64,000 bases of DNA from Riptortus pedestris. Lineage: Eukaryota; Arthropoda; Insecta; Hemiptera; Alydidae. Location: the NCBI GenBank assembly GCA_019009955.1, contig CM032230.1:2258501-2322500 (forward strand), in the 5' to 3' direction. Below, in pieces: positions 1-11,388 of this stretch; the first letter of the stretch is position 1, and the number at the start of each line of letters is the position of its first letter. A program made the translations under genes and the position numbers. The notes below the pieces were generated by a model. That model searched no databases, was not told the origin of the DNA, and saw only the letters and a list, made by a program, of their open reading frames with translations.

Positions 1-203
1 TATATACATTTATTCTCTATCTTGAATATTAATCGAGATATTTGCATATTAAATCTGGGTGGGTAACGGAGGAGTGACTTTCCCGCCAAAAGCTAGTTCG
101 GCCGGTTCCTTAACAACTCGGCTCTCGTGAAATTTTTCTATTGTAAAACATCACGTGGGAAATCTGCTTAGTTTACGCAGCCGCTGCGGGACGGACTTTT
201 TAA
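1..203 (-). repeat. Dispersed repeat family A, copy A1 (cut by window edge)
   Basis: Read on the minus strand, this copy begins with AAAAAGTCCGTC, continues through a GC-rich CTGCGTAAACTAAGCAG segment, and then AAGCAGATTTCCC (complement at 157-169). It matches the starts of the copies at 13490, 21461 and 40117. The phrase 'TTGGCGGGAA' and a segment resembling 'aaatatctcggttaatattcaaga' also recur there. The copy runs off the left edge of the window. No coding capacity is visible, and the class is unknown. Confidence 0.75.
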
Positions 204-2136
204 TATTAAGTTTGTAAGGAATAATGGAAATGGAAATAATCCCCTGTAGATCTATTATAGACACATTCATAAATTCTCATTTGTTGTAAAAATTAGTCAA
301 CAAGGGAAGGATAGGAGCCCATGTGTATAATGTATAATATAAATGTTGTATAAAACAGTAAAAGTTAATTTGTTTTTGAAAGACATATTTTTGAACAATT
401 GTTTATGTTGCGAAACAGAATTAAATTATATTTGCTATAAAAATTACGATACTTTGAGAAGTTGCAGCATTGTAGAATGTTTGCTCTGGGGAAAATGAAG
501 ACTATATTATAAGATGCAAAGATTATTAAAAATTATTTTCTGTTTTACCCATTGGAGGAAACGTTAATAATCCCATGAAAACATTATTCTAAACTTAAGC
601 CAGGCATAAGATAGTTATAGAATATTATAGGTTATAGTGGAGAGAAAGCGAAATGAACTTATAACTCGGTTAAGTTTCTAGTTAGAGCAAGTTATAAAAA
701 TAAAATATGGCAGCAAACGTTCTTATTAGCTGATTTTTATATTTTAAGTAATTGAAGGAAATTTGCTGATAAGAGGCTTAGGTTAGTTATTCGTGTTAGC
801 GGGTTGGTCCTGATACAGTTGCTAAGGACTACCACTCACTAGAGTGGTATCGGTTCTACCCCAGCAGTGAGCAACGGCAATTCATTTAATTTCGAACCCA
901 TTCCCAATTATAGCCTTCATTCCATCCAGACAAGGTAGAGGTGGCAACTTGTATATAAGTCCTACAGCACATATATGTATTTCAGCATAAAGTACACTTT
1001 ACTTCACTACATTTCCTAATAACAATGTAAAGCTTTCAGTTTTATATTTATGTGAAAATCACGTTACTTTAACTTTTATGAGGAGCAATATACCATCTGC
1101 AGCTTGTAGCTATGTTTTTTTTTTCTTCTGGATAAACTTCTATTTGAAAATGAATAGTGAAATACTTACCCAACCACAGGGTATGAGCTGCCGAGAAGTT
1201 GGGATAAAACAATATAGAAATACACAAATGGAAAAGAAATAACCGACCACAATTAAATAGAAGGCATGTCGAGGCCATTTTCTACCAGGAACTTGTTATT
1301 GAATTTAAGTCAATTTTGTATATTCGTCGATGGTGAGACCATTGTTGAGAATGGCTATATACGGCAACAGTATAATGTAGCCTATTCGGTTTCCATTACA
1401 CAAATGGGCACTTATGGATATTTGGAGGACACTCCTCTAGATCAGTCTTTTGAGAGCTCGTCGGAGCGAGAGAGAGAGAGATTTCATTTATCGGAGTATT
1501 TAGCCAAAAGCCGAATTCCTAAGTACCAACTGACTCGATGAGGAAGGAGGGGGAGGGGGGGGCGGAAAACTTTTGATCTGGAAGATTAAAGGCGAGCCGT
1601 CATCGTCTTGAAGAGCGAGTGCTTATCCACAGCTCAGCCGATGGAATGACTCCAAGAGATATACTTGCAAAGCCTTTGTCTTTCAAAGTCTTATTATGGG
1701 GATTATAGGGTTCGTCTTGGAGGAATCGGCCTGACTATATCCTATTAGGGGGAAGATATCGGTGGTGAAGGCCTGTAGATTAGGTACGCTCCAACTCTCC
1801 GGGCCTCATCCTATTGTCCGAGGTGCTCAGCCTTTAGGCAGATAGCGACCCCGACAATACCCTGCTCCCGGAGGCATCGCCCTCTGATGAATATATCAAC
1901 ATAATAAAATACATCGCCTTTCAACACTCAACCCTTTATCTACTCTTTCTTGGTGGAAAAGTACTACTCGCCTTTTGTATGGGAATCACCCTTCGGACAA
2001 TGGCCGAGAGTGAATCACCCTCCATATTTCCTACAACAAGGAAGCTGTGAGCTTTTCCTCGGTTTTCCTTGATTCAACCCCACGTCATTATTCTAACTAA
2101 TATAAGTTTCCCATGCTCGCCTCATTGATGTCGATG
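204..2136. other. No supported gene
   Basis: AT-rich on the left, somewhat more GC-rich from about 1500 to 2100. An open frame at 1266-1541 (91 codons, plus strand) has no recognisable domain and ends in a short GA run, so I do not call it a gene. G-rich runs lie at about 1540-1562. A pure A run of about 23 nt lies at 2137-2159. Confidence 0.5.
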
Positions 2137-2589
2137 AAAAAAAAAAAAAAAAAAAAAAAGTATTTAAAACGAAACTGAACCATTTGTCTGATCTGCATTT
2201 AGCGTTGATAAACTGACTACATCTTCTAAGGGTACATAGCTCCTCCGGAAGCAGCCGAGCCTTAAATCGTCAAAGGAAATTAGGCTGAAATACATAACAA
2301 ATCCAAAATGTTTACACTTTTTGCAAGAGATCTTGCTGATCTGTATTCAGCGTTGTGCTCGAGACCATTGCTTCCCAAAGGATATAGCTGATCACAGGAT
2401 GTTGATGATATAATTCAGCAAGATACAGCCTCAACCATGTACCATCACCTTTCTACGTTATTTTGCTTAACTAAGTTCTATGTTTTCCATGAGACCAAAC
2501 CCTTTTAAGTGGTTCTGCTGATGAACATTGAGCTTAGAGCTCGCAACAACAGCTCTTGATGGGATGTACCTGTAGCTAGTTGGATACTA

Positions 2590-3700
2590 ATTAGCCTCAC
2601 CACTAAATAAAGCAATCCCGCCATCTTGTATCTTGGGTGATGAAATGAATCGGCAGGTATTAATTAGTCGGTGGCGTTCCAGTAGAAACCGAATTTATGA
2701 CCCCCTCCATCTCTCTCTATCTCCAGATCTAGGTAGCATAGCTTCTTAGCTTTTTCGTTCTCCAAGGTGAATTTAATTGTCTCATGGCAGCTACGTATTT
2801 AGGTAGGAAAGCAACCCATTCAAGTCGCCCCTAGTGCCGCTAAAACTGACAAAAGTGTCATCAACATACCGCGCCCAGAAATCAATGCACTTATAGAATG
2901 GGTTGCGTGCCGACAAAATGAATTTCTCCTCAATGAAATTCATAAACATATCGGCTGCAAGTGGGCTAATAGCAGAGCCCATGATCAATCCCCGGTCCAT
3001 CTTAAAGCATTTCCCGCCAAACTTGAAATTATTCTGTTTCAGACAGGACGATAATAAGTTTATAAATTCTTTTGCCACCACCGGATTGAAATTTTTGGTC
3101 TCAAAATTTTTTTCAAAACCTCAAATGACATGTGGAGGGGGAATATTTCCGAACATGTTAATTATATCAACCTTAGATATAATTATATCAATGTTAATTA
3201 TATCAAAGAAGCTAAAAAGCGGTGCTCCTCGAATTTAGAGGCGCTTAATTTTGATTTAAGCTCTTCTCTGTTAGCCACGGTGTAATTGCATTTAAAATTC
3301 ATGAGCCTCTTAAATGTCTGTACCAAAAACTTCTCTAGCTTTTCAGAAGTTGTCGATTTCAACGAAACTCTAGGCCTAAACGGATAACCATCTTTATGGA
3401 TTTTCGGTAGACAATACAATAATGGAGGAAGCGGATTCATATGAACAAGGTAAGGGAGGTCCTCTTTTTTACATAAATTGGGGGCTTGTAATATGGCTTT
3501 TTATTAAAACTATCGGCAGGGTCACGTTCCAGTTGAGAACACCCTTCCTCAATAAGAACGGAATAGACTCTATTTTCGTCTTCGGCTTTACTTATTATAA
3601 CAGAGCCCTGTCCCTTATCAGCCTTAGTAACAATTAAATTTTTATTCTTTAATTTGTTGTTAATCTCCCTAATAATTTTCAATACTGGCCGGAAACTACT
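2590..3700 (-). pseudogene. Penelope-like element reverse transcriptase, broken
   Basis: The minus strand encodes recognisable Penelope-type RT blocks in changing frames. The N-terminal part has 'LIVTKADKGQGSVII' (about 3437-3682). Next comes 'YCLPKIHKDG..PFRPRVS' (3198-3440), then a motif A region 'VDIINMFGNIP' near 3140-3180, then 'GLIMGSAISPLAADMFMNF' and the catalytic 'YVDD' (codons at 2857-2868) in 2791-3081. A thumb-like segment in another frame (about 2665-2783) contains 'IKFTLENEKAKK' and 'YLDLEIER'. At least three frame changes and stops separate the blocks, so no functional protein is expected. Near motif A, a 36-bp direct duplication (3157 and 3193) adds about 12 residues in frame. 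The catalytic aspartates survive despite the breaks. Confidence in the family is high; the exact ends are uncertain. Confidence 0.85.
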
Positions 3701-3719
3701 CCCTCCCCTCTCTCTACTA

Positions 3720-4076
3720 CGTGGTCTACTAAGTGGCCTGGGATGTGATGTCTCTTATGTGGGGCAGAGTGGTAGGAAGATAAGGACACGTCTTAAGGAG
3801 CACATCACTCGCGACACTGAGTTTTCCGCACACGCCAGGAAAGAGGGCCATGGCATGACCACCAAAAAATATCAATTGCTGTACGAGGAAAAGAAGGGGA
3901 AACGATTAAATACGGCTGAGGGGCTGCATATAAGGCTGGACAGACTAGCGAATGGAGATCGTAATATTAATAAAAAGGTGGCAAGGCTGCGAAATGTCAG
4001 TGACGGGGCCCTGTCTTCTCTACGGGGGCAGAGGTTCAGTCGCCCGGCGGTCGTGGTCCAGGCTACGCAGCTTTAA
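3720..4076 (+). pseudogene. Penelope-like element GIY-YIG endonuclease domain
   Basis: The plus-strand frame contains 'CDVSYVGQSGRKIRTRLKEH' starting at 3744. This is the Penelope form of the GIY-YIG nuclease core: a Cys before the GIY-like 'VSY', then 'YVG', then an Arg/Lys-rich helix. It is followed by 'FSAHARKEGHG' and 'RLNTAEGLHI', which match the downstream His and Glu positions of the family. In Penelope-like elements this domain is fused to the C-terminus of the reverse transcriptase and cuts target DNA. Here it is on the opposite strand from the RT, and its upstream part (3654-3735) is not homologous coding sequence. The frame is open to a TAA at 4074, but without the RT it is an element fragment. 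Confidence 0.85.
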
Positions 4077-4288
4077 TCAGGTACCCCCTACATCTCTCTA
4101 TTATTAGTATGGGGTGTTTCGTTTTGTTTATTTTTTAGATGTCTTTTACAGTTCCTCTGGTGTGCTTTGCAGAGGTTCGCACCCGGTCGGTGATATTTTT
4201 TCCTATCTGTAATTTGTATTGTTTTTAGTCTTTTAATTTTATTTATAGTTTTAAGTTTTTGACATACGCTTATTGTTGTTTACTTCTT

Positions 4289-4384
4289 TAATTTTTATTA
4301 GTTGGCTAGTTATTAGATTTTCTATTGTTTTGGCTTTAATTTTTATTAGTTGACTAGTTATAAGATTTTCTATTGTTTTTACTC
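4289..4384 (+). repeat. 48-bp tandem duplication in the Penelope 3' tail
   Basis: Two adjacent copies (4289-4336 and 4337-4384) share 'taatttttattagttg.ctag' and 'attttctattgtttt', differing at a few positions. They lie in the T-rich tail downstream of the GIY-YIG stop codon. Confidence 0.8.
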
Positions 4385-4471
4385 TTTATTTTTTTTTTGT
4401 TTTTGTGACTGTTTTTTATTTTGATTTTTGGCCATGCTATGATTGTTAAATTAACTGAAGGTTGTGTTTGT

Positions 4472-4517
4472 CAGCAGGCACTGACGATGGAGCGGTGACT
4501 CCGAAAGTGCACGCTGC
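4472..4517 (+). ncRNA. Hammerhead-ribozyme-like motif in the Penelope 3' region
   Basis: CTGACGA at 4481-4487 is followed by an unpaired T, a 4-bp stem GGAG/CTCC (4489-4492 with 4499-4502) closed by a 6-nt loop, and then GAAA at 4503-4506. This is the CUGANGA - stem II - GAAA core of a hammerhead. GCA (4478-4480) can pair with TGC (4515-4517), as expected for a minimal stem I. Hammerheads are known in Penelope-like terminal regions. The presumed cleavage-site base is not canonical in my fold, so activity is uncertain. Confidence 0.45.
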
Positions 4518-4560
4518 ATAATATTAAAAAACAGTAGAGGACTTGGCCTTCTTATTGATC

Positions 4561-7500
4561 CTTATCAATTGGTTCCTCTACCATCCAGCATATTCCAAAG
4601 ATATCTCTACAGCTTTCCGCCAAATTACGCTTAACTATAATACCAACGAATAACTCAATCAGCTTGTCACTTGCGCCTTTTTCTCTTCACTCTATTTAAC
4701 CTTCTTATAGTCCCAAGTTACCGTACGTTTTCCACCGTAGGTTTCTTTCCTATTGGGGCCATTTACTGTTGGTTACCAGTATTGATATTGGCCGAAAGCA
4801 AAAGACGTCAAAGTGTTAAGCTGATGTAGGTACCGCTAGGTCTGAGAGGGACCAATTTCGAGATGGACTGTGCCGAGCTCTAGATCAAAGCAACGTCGAG
4901 CAAACACGCCGCGAATCACCAACCCTCTCCTATGTCTGATTACCTTCCATAATTTAATGGACAAATAACTGTTTGCAAAGGTCTTCCACGTGTTTCCTCT
5001 CTCTCTCTCTCCCAGCTTTTTGATGAAGCCACCCCGCCAAATTATCCACTTCCGACTTTAATTAATTAATCCGCAGCACAAACTAAATTATTAACGTTTC
5101 CATTAATCGAAATGAAAAGCCTCAAATATCACACAGCATTCATTTAATTGAGGCAGGTCGATTTCGTTTGATGTACCGCTCAGGGCCTGGCGAGTTTCGC
5201 TCTGCATTAATTTACTTTAGTATTGCAAAAGTGTTCATGCCGTTTTATCAGCACATTTTAGGGCTTTATCTGCGGTTCTTAATTTGCCATATTAATACCA
5301 TTGCTTTGTACCTTTTGCTCGAAATGTATAGCTCTTCTTCTATGTGGCCCCGTTATTGGCCTTCTGTCGGAGGTTAGATGCCAGGAGTAGGGCAAGTCAA
5401 GAAATTGTTTCATAAACCATATATGACTTGTTGGAGTACAGTAAGTAGGATAACAGTTGCAAATTCGGTTGATTGATAACGAAATTCATAAAGACGATGT
5501 CTCTAGAAACAAATTTTAGAAGAATGCGAATTCAAGTTGAACATTGAGGTTACCACTGGATTAAGACAACGAGAACCACTGTCACCTCTACTGCTGACAT
5601 AAAAGTACAAATAAGACGAAACCTACTGGCTATATAGATGCTGATCTCACTGAAAGGTTTAAAATCATAATGATGGATCCTCAATCTCATTAATTATGGA
5701 ACAATATCCTGAATCGGATATCATTTTGAAGGCAGTGGTTGATAAGGATCAGCTGGAGGAGACCAACACGATTCCTGCTATTCGTTGTCACAGCCACGCC
5801 AGAGGGCGCGCAAGGGCATCAAACCAAAGGAAACTTTAGATTGTGAAGGAATACTTGTGTCGAGGCATGGATAATGGTGGGCCACACGTAGAGCAAGTGA
5901 CTAATAAACTGATTAGTTAGAAAGCCAATTGTTTTATTATTTGGCCTTTAGCCTATATAAGTCAACGAGTTGAAATTTAGTTAGAATATTTATAGAGGAA
6001 GTATATCACGCAACCTGGGACAAGGTACATGGGACCCGAATCATATGGTTATCCAGCTTATCATTTACTACTTCCAAAAGTTGTTGGTAAGCCTCACTTC
6101 TTAAAAATGTGGTTTTCTAATAACATTGCGACCATTGAAAACTGCTAGAATACTTGTTGACACCGAATTTTGTTGACTTCCTGTTTATAAATTGATATTG
6201 CTGAAATCGGATCTTGATTCATAGAAACGTATGTGCAAAACACAGTCACATTGTGTGTTTTTCGATTGACTATTATCATTAATTTCACCCAAAATTCATG
6301 TTTGAAATGCCAAAACATTAGAGAATGCCAAATACAATTTCTGTAGCAGGTGGTCAAGAGTAAAACTATTATATTTCTAGATTATTCGGTTTGAATTGAG
6401 GCTACAGAAAAGTGGAAAACACCAATCGACCCAATAAGGATTTGATATTATTTGTTATTTTTGATAGTTAAAATATTTGACTTGTGCATGATTGAAGTAT
6501 TTACAGGCTACACCTGGTAAATGATCTCGTGAACAGGTAGACCTATTACTCGTCGGACAAGGGAATAAGAGGGTCTCATGGACATGCAGTGGTTTCCCAT
6601 TGTCTTCTGCATCAGACCATTCTGCTGAATGCTTTAAAGGCGGCATATTCCAATCACACCAATAAGGCATGAGTGGAGAAAATTCTATTCAAGGCCGGAG
6701 TTGTTAGACAGCCATCCCTCGGTAGCCTGTAGCCTGCATTACCTGACTAATGACAGACTATTAGCCAGTAGGAAATAACAAGTTCAACAACAAGTCAGAG
6801 TTTAGACAAGTAGGGTATGAGCATAATTATGTAGGTTAATTATTGAGGCAATCAAAGGAATCACCTTTTATTAAGTCATATGATTTGGATTTAAAAGATT
6901 TCAGGGTCAAACTTGGTGTGGTTTTATGATTTAGCAAATCCATGAAACGGCCTCTCTACCAGTTGTTCTCGGGAACTCGCCAATCCTGGTGAGGTTCTAT
7001 CGTGAGATCTATGGGAGGTTTGATCCGGTAATTTGCAATTGTTCCTAGCTGACGATAGTTGGGCGACACTGCTACTTGGTGTTTGATTTCAATCCGGTTT
7101 TAACGTTAAAAGGAAGAACGTTCATAAGATAGAACATTTTTTTTTTTTGTTGGCTTTGTGGTTCTTGAGAGGGATTCGTGATCAGAGCCTTAGCCAGTTC
7201 ACGATGTCAATCTGCCGGTAAAAGGGTGTTGGTAAGATGTGAAATGGGGGTAATGGAAAATTGGGTGTATGTGACTTGGTGGGTAAGTGCTGCCGGCTGG
7301 GTTGGGAAGAACTTGTGAATACTAAAGAAGTTAAGTATTGAAGGAGGAGTAGATGGCTGGAAAAATGGCCACTACAGCTGGTAAATCTAAGAAAAGTGGT
7401 AAAGGTGGTAAGGCAACATTCCTAATGCTAAATCTAAGACTAATCTAACTTATTACATAAATCTGCCTAACCTATTCTACATAAAAGCTCCTTAGGGCGA

Positions 7501-8768
7501 AATGGTGGACGATCATTGGTGGGTCTCGCCCTTGTTATTTTATATTGGCCAATCCCGGGGCACTCTGAGGATGAATGTCAGCAACTGGTGGATAACGCAT
7601 TTTCAAAGAGTTATTTGAGGCAGAGACAAATGCCAGGGGAGGGGAGGAGAAGGAGCTGACGGGAGAAGAATCTGTTTCGTAGTGCTGTGATCCGTTTGTT
7701 TATGTGCGTAGTGAAAATGAGATTTCGGCCAAGTCTGATACCGAGGTACACTTTGGAACGGGATACTGGAGCAGGGGTGTTATCGAGTCGGAAGGATGGG
7801 TGCGCTTATGATATGAGAACACAGAGCATCTGTCTTCCTGGGGTTCGTAAGGATGTTTATGGAGTGTAGGTTGTCGGAGATGGTCTGCCAGGTGGGTTAG
7901 GCTAAGGATAGTGCCCAAACAGGTGTTGCTAACAATAGCCAAGTCATCTTGATATACAGTATTGTGACTGCACTGTCGACTTACAAACGGTGCGGTGTAT
8001 GCCGGGAAGAGGGTAGGGGCGAGAGGAGAGCCCTGGAGGGACTCCTGCTAGGAGAGGATGAGGTTTGCAAAGGGATTCACCAAGCCTCACTTGAAAGGTT
8101 CAGCCTTGGAGGAAGGATCGGAGCCAAACTCCCTCAGATTCATAAGCTATGCGACACTAGCCCACTCTAGTGTGCGACTCGTTAATTAATGTTATTCCGT
8201 GCAAAGTGCAATCCCGTCTTCATAACGTTAGAAGGTAGAATCATCAGGAGCTCATTTCTGCTATCAGTTCAGATTTGTTCAGGCGAGTGAGATTAACCAA
8301 TTTCCTTTATTTTTTCCTATTTTCTGTTCTCCCTCTATTTCGCACGGTGTCACCTTCATTTCGTGATGCTTCAGAGGTAAGATGCATTTGTTATATATTT
8401 CCATATCAGCTCAAATTCGTTCACATAGTTCACTTGTTCTTTATCTGAGCTCACTGGAGCCCATTTATTATTCATTATTTATTATTATTTTCATTATCCC
8501 CATGGTATTTATTATTTATATTTACAATTTATTAATTTATTTAACCGACACTACTAGAGGAGTCCAACGTGTTTTTATTAACTTTCTAATTATCATAACT
8601 TTACTCAACAGATATTATATTGAATTTTAACCTTGGTCTTTAAAATTTAAATTTCAATAAATTCGATGTAACGTTTGCGTGAGAAGTGCCTTCATGTTAA
8701 CGGAATCCTTAATGTTCAGGATGGAACGAGCGAGAAACAAATAGCCCAACCTGCAGCAAGGAAGGCAG

Positions 8769-8771
<3 letters not shown>
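4561..8771. other. No supported gene or mobile element
   Basis: Unique-looking sequence of mixed composition. Short open frames (for example 5168-5377, 7687-7869 and 7949-8170) lack domain signals, splice context or family resemblance. The stretch 7500-8170 is more GC-rich. I see no RNA gene. Confidence 0.45.

Positions 8772-8858
<87 letters not shown>
8772..8858. repeat. (GT)n-(GA)n compound microsatellite
   Basis: A GT run (about 8772-8808) passes directly into a GA run up to 8858. Confidence 0.95.
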
Positions 8859-8863
<5 letters not shown>

Positions 8864-9146
8864 ATTTGTTAAGGGCCTCATGTTTGACATAGAGTGAGAG
8901 CGGCCCTTTCATTCGAGACTCTACTTACTCCAATTAAACAGCCTTATTAAATAGAATTAATTAAAGGAATGGGCTTTCCCCCTAGTGAATGGCTGCTTCT
9001 AGTTGGCCACTGGTTGCTACTCTATAGGCCAAATACAAATATACCATACATCTATGCCATACATACCAAATATAAGTATACAGACCTCATCATGAATATG
9101 GATCCAAAGCATAATATTCATGGGCGATTCCTAACTACAAGCAATA

Positions 9147-9209
9147 CAGTATGGACCCGATTAACCGAGGTTCGATTAACCGAGGTCCCGATTAACCGAG
9201 GTGCCAAAC

Positions 9210-9245
<36 letters not shown>

Positions 9246-9933
9246 GGAGCGGTAACCTTTGGAAGTGATTATGAACCTTTTTAAAACCCTCAAAACCCTA
9301 GGCCGGATGCAGGTGTTCAGCAAGCGATTTATTGAAAAGGAAGCTCTAAGACAGTCGTTAATTGCCTTCTGAGAAATGCATCTCTAGCACCACGTCCAAC
9401 CCTCCTTCCCCTGTTCCGGGAATATTGTATTTACATCTCTACTTGTCACAACCATCCTAGCTCATTGATTCTCAGTTTATGTCCGGTCACACCATGGATC
9501 ACATCGCGCAGACACGGAATCTGCGACCAGATTTATTATTAATAGTTTTTCTTTATTAGTAAAGTCCCATAGTCTATGCGCGGACCAAATTTACAATGCT
9601 GATGAGACCGGTTTGTGGTATAAAGTGTTGCCCCAAAAAACTCTAGCGACGAATATGGAAAAATCTGTTAGTGGTTTCAAGGGTGTTAAAGATAGGGTCA
9701 CTGTTTTGGTTTGCGGGAATGCAAGTGGAGAGGATAAACTAAAGTTAGTTTTAATCGGAAAATCAGCGAAACCTAGAGCCCTCAAACACGTCAATTTTAA
9801 ACTTATAGGTACTAGTTTTTATTCTAAAAACCTTACATTTTCAACTGGTATTAGTAGGTTCCGATTAACCGAGAATTTCGATTAACCGAGGTAACAGCGG
9901 TCCCGATCGACTCGGTTAATCGGGTCCCTACTG
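9147..9933 (+). mobile_element. Internally deleted pogo/Tigger-type DNA transposon
   Basis: The ends are CAGTATGGACCCGATTAACC on the left and the inverted equivalent, ending in GGGTCCCTACTG, on the right. TA dinucleotides flank both ends (9145-9146 and 9934-9935), as expected for the Tc1/mariner/pogo superfamily. The element is 787 bp, much shorter than an autonomous Tigger, and keeps only a central transposase fragment. A 29-nt A run lies at 9214-9242. The motif CGATTAACCGAG is iterated three times at the left end (9158, 9173, 9189), twice directly near the right end (9862, 9879) and once inverted (9911). Confidence 0.9.
9580..9840 (+). pseudogene. pogo/Tigger DDE transposase fragment
   Basis: The plus-strand frame carries 'QIYNADETGLWYK.LPQKTL' from about 9586. 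This is the conserved block around the first-to-second catalytic acidic residues of the Tigger/Jerky-type DDE_1 domain. It is followed by 'GVKDRVTVLVCGNASG' and 'LVLIGKSAKPRALK', also typical of the family. The frame upstream is closed by TAG TAA at about 9556-9561, and no DNA-binding N-terminus is present. Only about 85 residues of a normally 400-600 residue protein remain. The element would have to be mobilised in trans, if at all. Confidence 0.88.
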
Positions 9934-11266
9934 TATTTCCGAGAACAAATATCGCTAATAGTATACTGAATAAATTTCTGAATGATAGAAAAATTCTTCC
10001 ATATTAGTCCTAAAATCATTCAAAAGTCACATAATGTAGCACCTCCACTAGCAAGCTTGTTGTTACTGTCTAAATGTCTATAAGGATGTGGTTGGAATAA
10101 ATTCCAGGCTTATAACTAATTCATTCGGCATAAATAATACCCGCAAGAATCTTAGTAAATGGCCAAAATAGTTTCTGTAGGTAATATCTTTTTCCGATTT
10201 AGGACAGCCTTCGAGGAACCCATATAAAAGCGATATAAAGGCGAAAACTCGGTCAAGATTGAGCTAAGGACTGGGCAGATTGAAGTTTATGCCCATAGTT
10301 AGGTGAGGTGCGTGGGAAGGGAGTGAAGTTAATTAACCAACTTAAATTGCTCCACCTTGCCATGTAATAAAAAAATATTCATTGGGAAAAAGTTTGAAGT
10401 GAAATGTTAAGAAATACAGAGTGTGGGCTGGAGGGCGGCACGGTTCAATAAGCGGCTCAATTTACGGGGCCAAGTTTTCCTTTCGGGCCAACTTTGAGAA
10501 AGACCTCTTTTATTAAGGCCTCCCCACTCCCCAAGGCCCCACCACTCTATACCACAAATCCAATGAATAAATAACAGAATCACTGCTCACACGCGTCTCT
10601 CTCTCAGCTCTTACCTTTTTATAAACGCAATCTTTAACAGGCATAATCCTAATATAAATATTACCCTAATATGATTAGCGAAAATATTACTTTCTATATT
10701 CGAAATTGTTATCGGTCGGTAAAGGGTGCTACATATATGTTTCATTCACCATATGGACAAAAGTTACATAACCTATTTTGTTGAAAACTATTTATTATAT
10801 GGATTTGAAATGACTTGTTTTTCCTATCAGGAATATTAACTTTTTAGCTTTTAGATGTCTGTAAATCCCCATTCCTACTAATGTGACCTCTTCACTGAAC
10901 GTGAATACAGCTCATGGGCAGCTTGAATTTTATGGGATATTTAAGTAGGCCTATTATTGCAGTTGCCACGCACGGCGTACCTCCAGCGACGGCGGTATTA
11001 TACTTCCCCTCGATATTTGGCCTTTTCCCATCGGCGTCTTCAATCGGGCGCAGCACATTACTGCTGTGCTTGGCAACCACCATAATACCTAGCGGACACA
11101 CTTTAAATAACAGGCTTCTTATTGCACATTATAGATGAGGTCAGTTCACCAGTGGCAAATCTGTTTAACAAGAGCTGGTCCCGATTGACGGAGATTATAT
11201 TCGTTGAGGTTTTTGGACGTAAATAAGACGACATGTCAGAGGTAGTAACACCTTGTGACAGATTGT
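9934..11266. other. No supported gene
   Basis: Open frames at 10914-11138 (plus) and 10892-11101 (minus) overlap each other and have no recognisable domain. Nothing else stands out. Confidence 0.45.
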
Positions 11267-11293
11267 GAGTGTGTGTGTGTGTGGGTGCGTGAT

Positions 11294-11388
<95 letters not shown>
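11267..11388. repeat. (GT)n-(GA)n compound microsatellite
   Basis: A short GT run is followed, after a GTGCGTGATA interruption, by about 90 bp of GA with one CA interruption. Confidence 0.95.

Larger units (their letters stand above)
2590..4560. mobile_element. Penelope-like retroelement, 5' half inverted relative to 3' half
   Basis: Two halves of a Penelope-like element meet head to head near 3690-3735. The reverse transcriptase reads on the minus strand from about 3700 down to 2590. The GIY-YIG endonuclease reads on the plus strand from about 3740 to 4076, followed by an AT-rich 3' tail with a hammerhead-like core. Together they cover the usual domain order, RT then GIY-YIG, with the RT half flipped. 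The left and right boundaries are estimates because no target duplication was identified. Confidence 0.8.

Noticed and set aside
1266..1541. 91-codon plus-strand gene
   Set aside because: No domain, no splice context, and the frame runs through a GA repeat. It fits chance.
2515..2560. Second hammerhead motif (CTGATGA at about 2530)
   Set aside because: The CUGAUGA word is followed by a possible stem, but the expected GAAA is absent.
7344..7470. Histone-like Gly/Lys-rich peptide (AGKSKKSGKGGKA)
   Set aside because: The run is short, ends in a stop within about 30 codons, and has no histone fold downstream.
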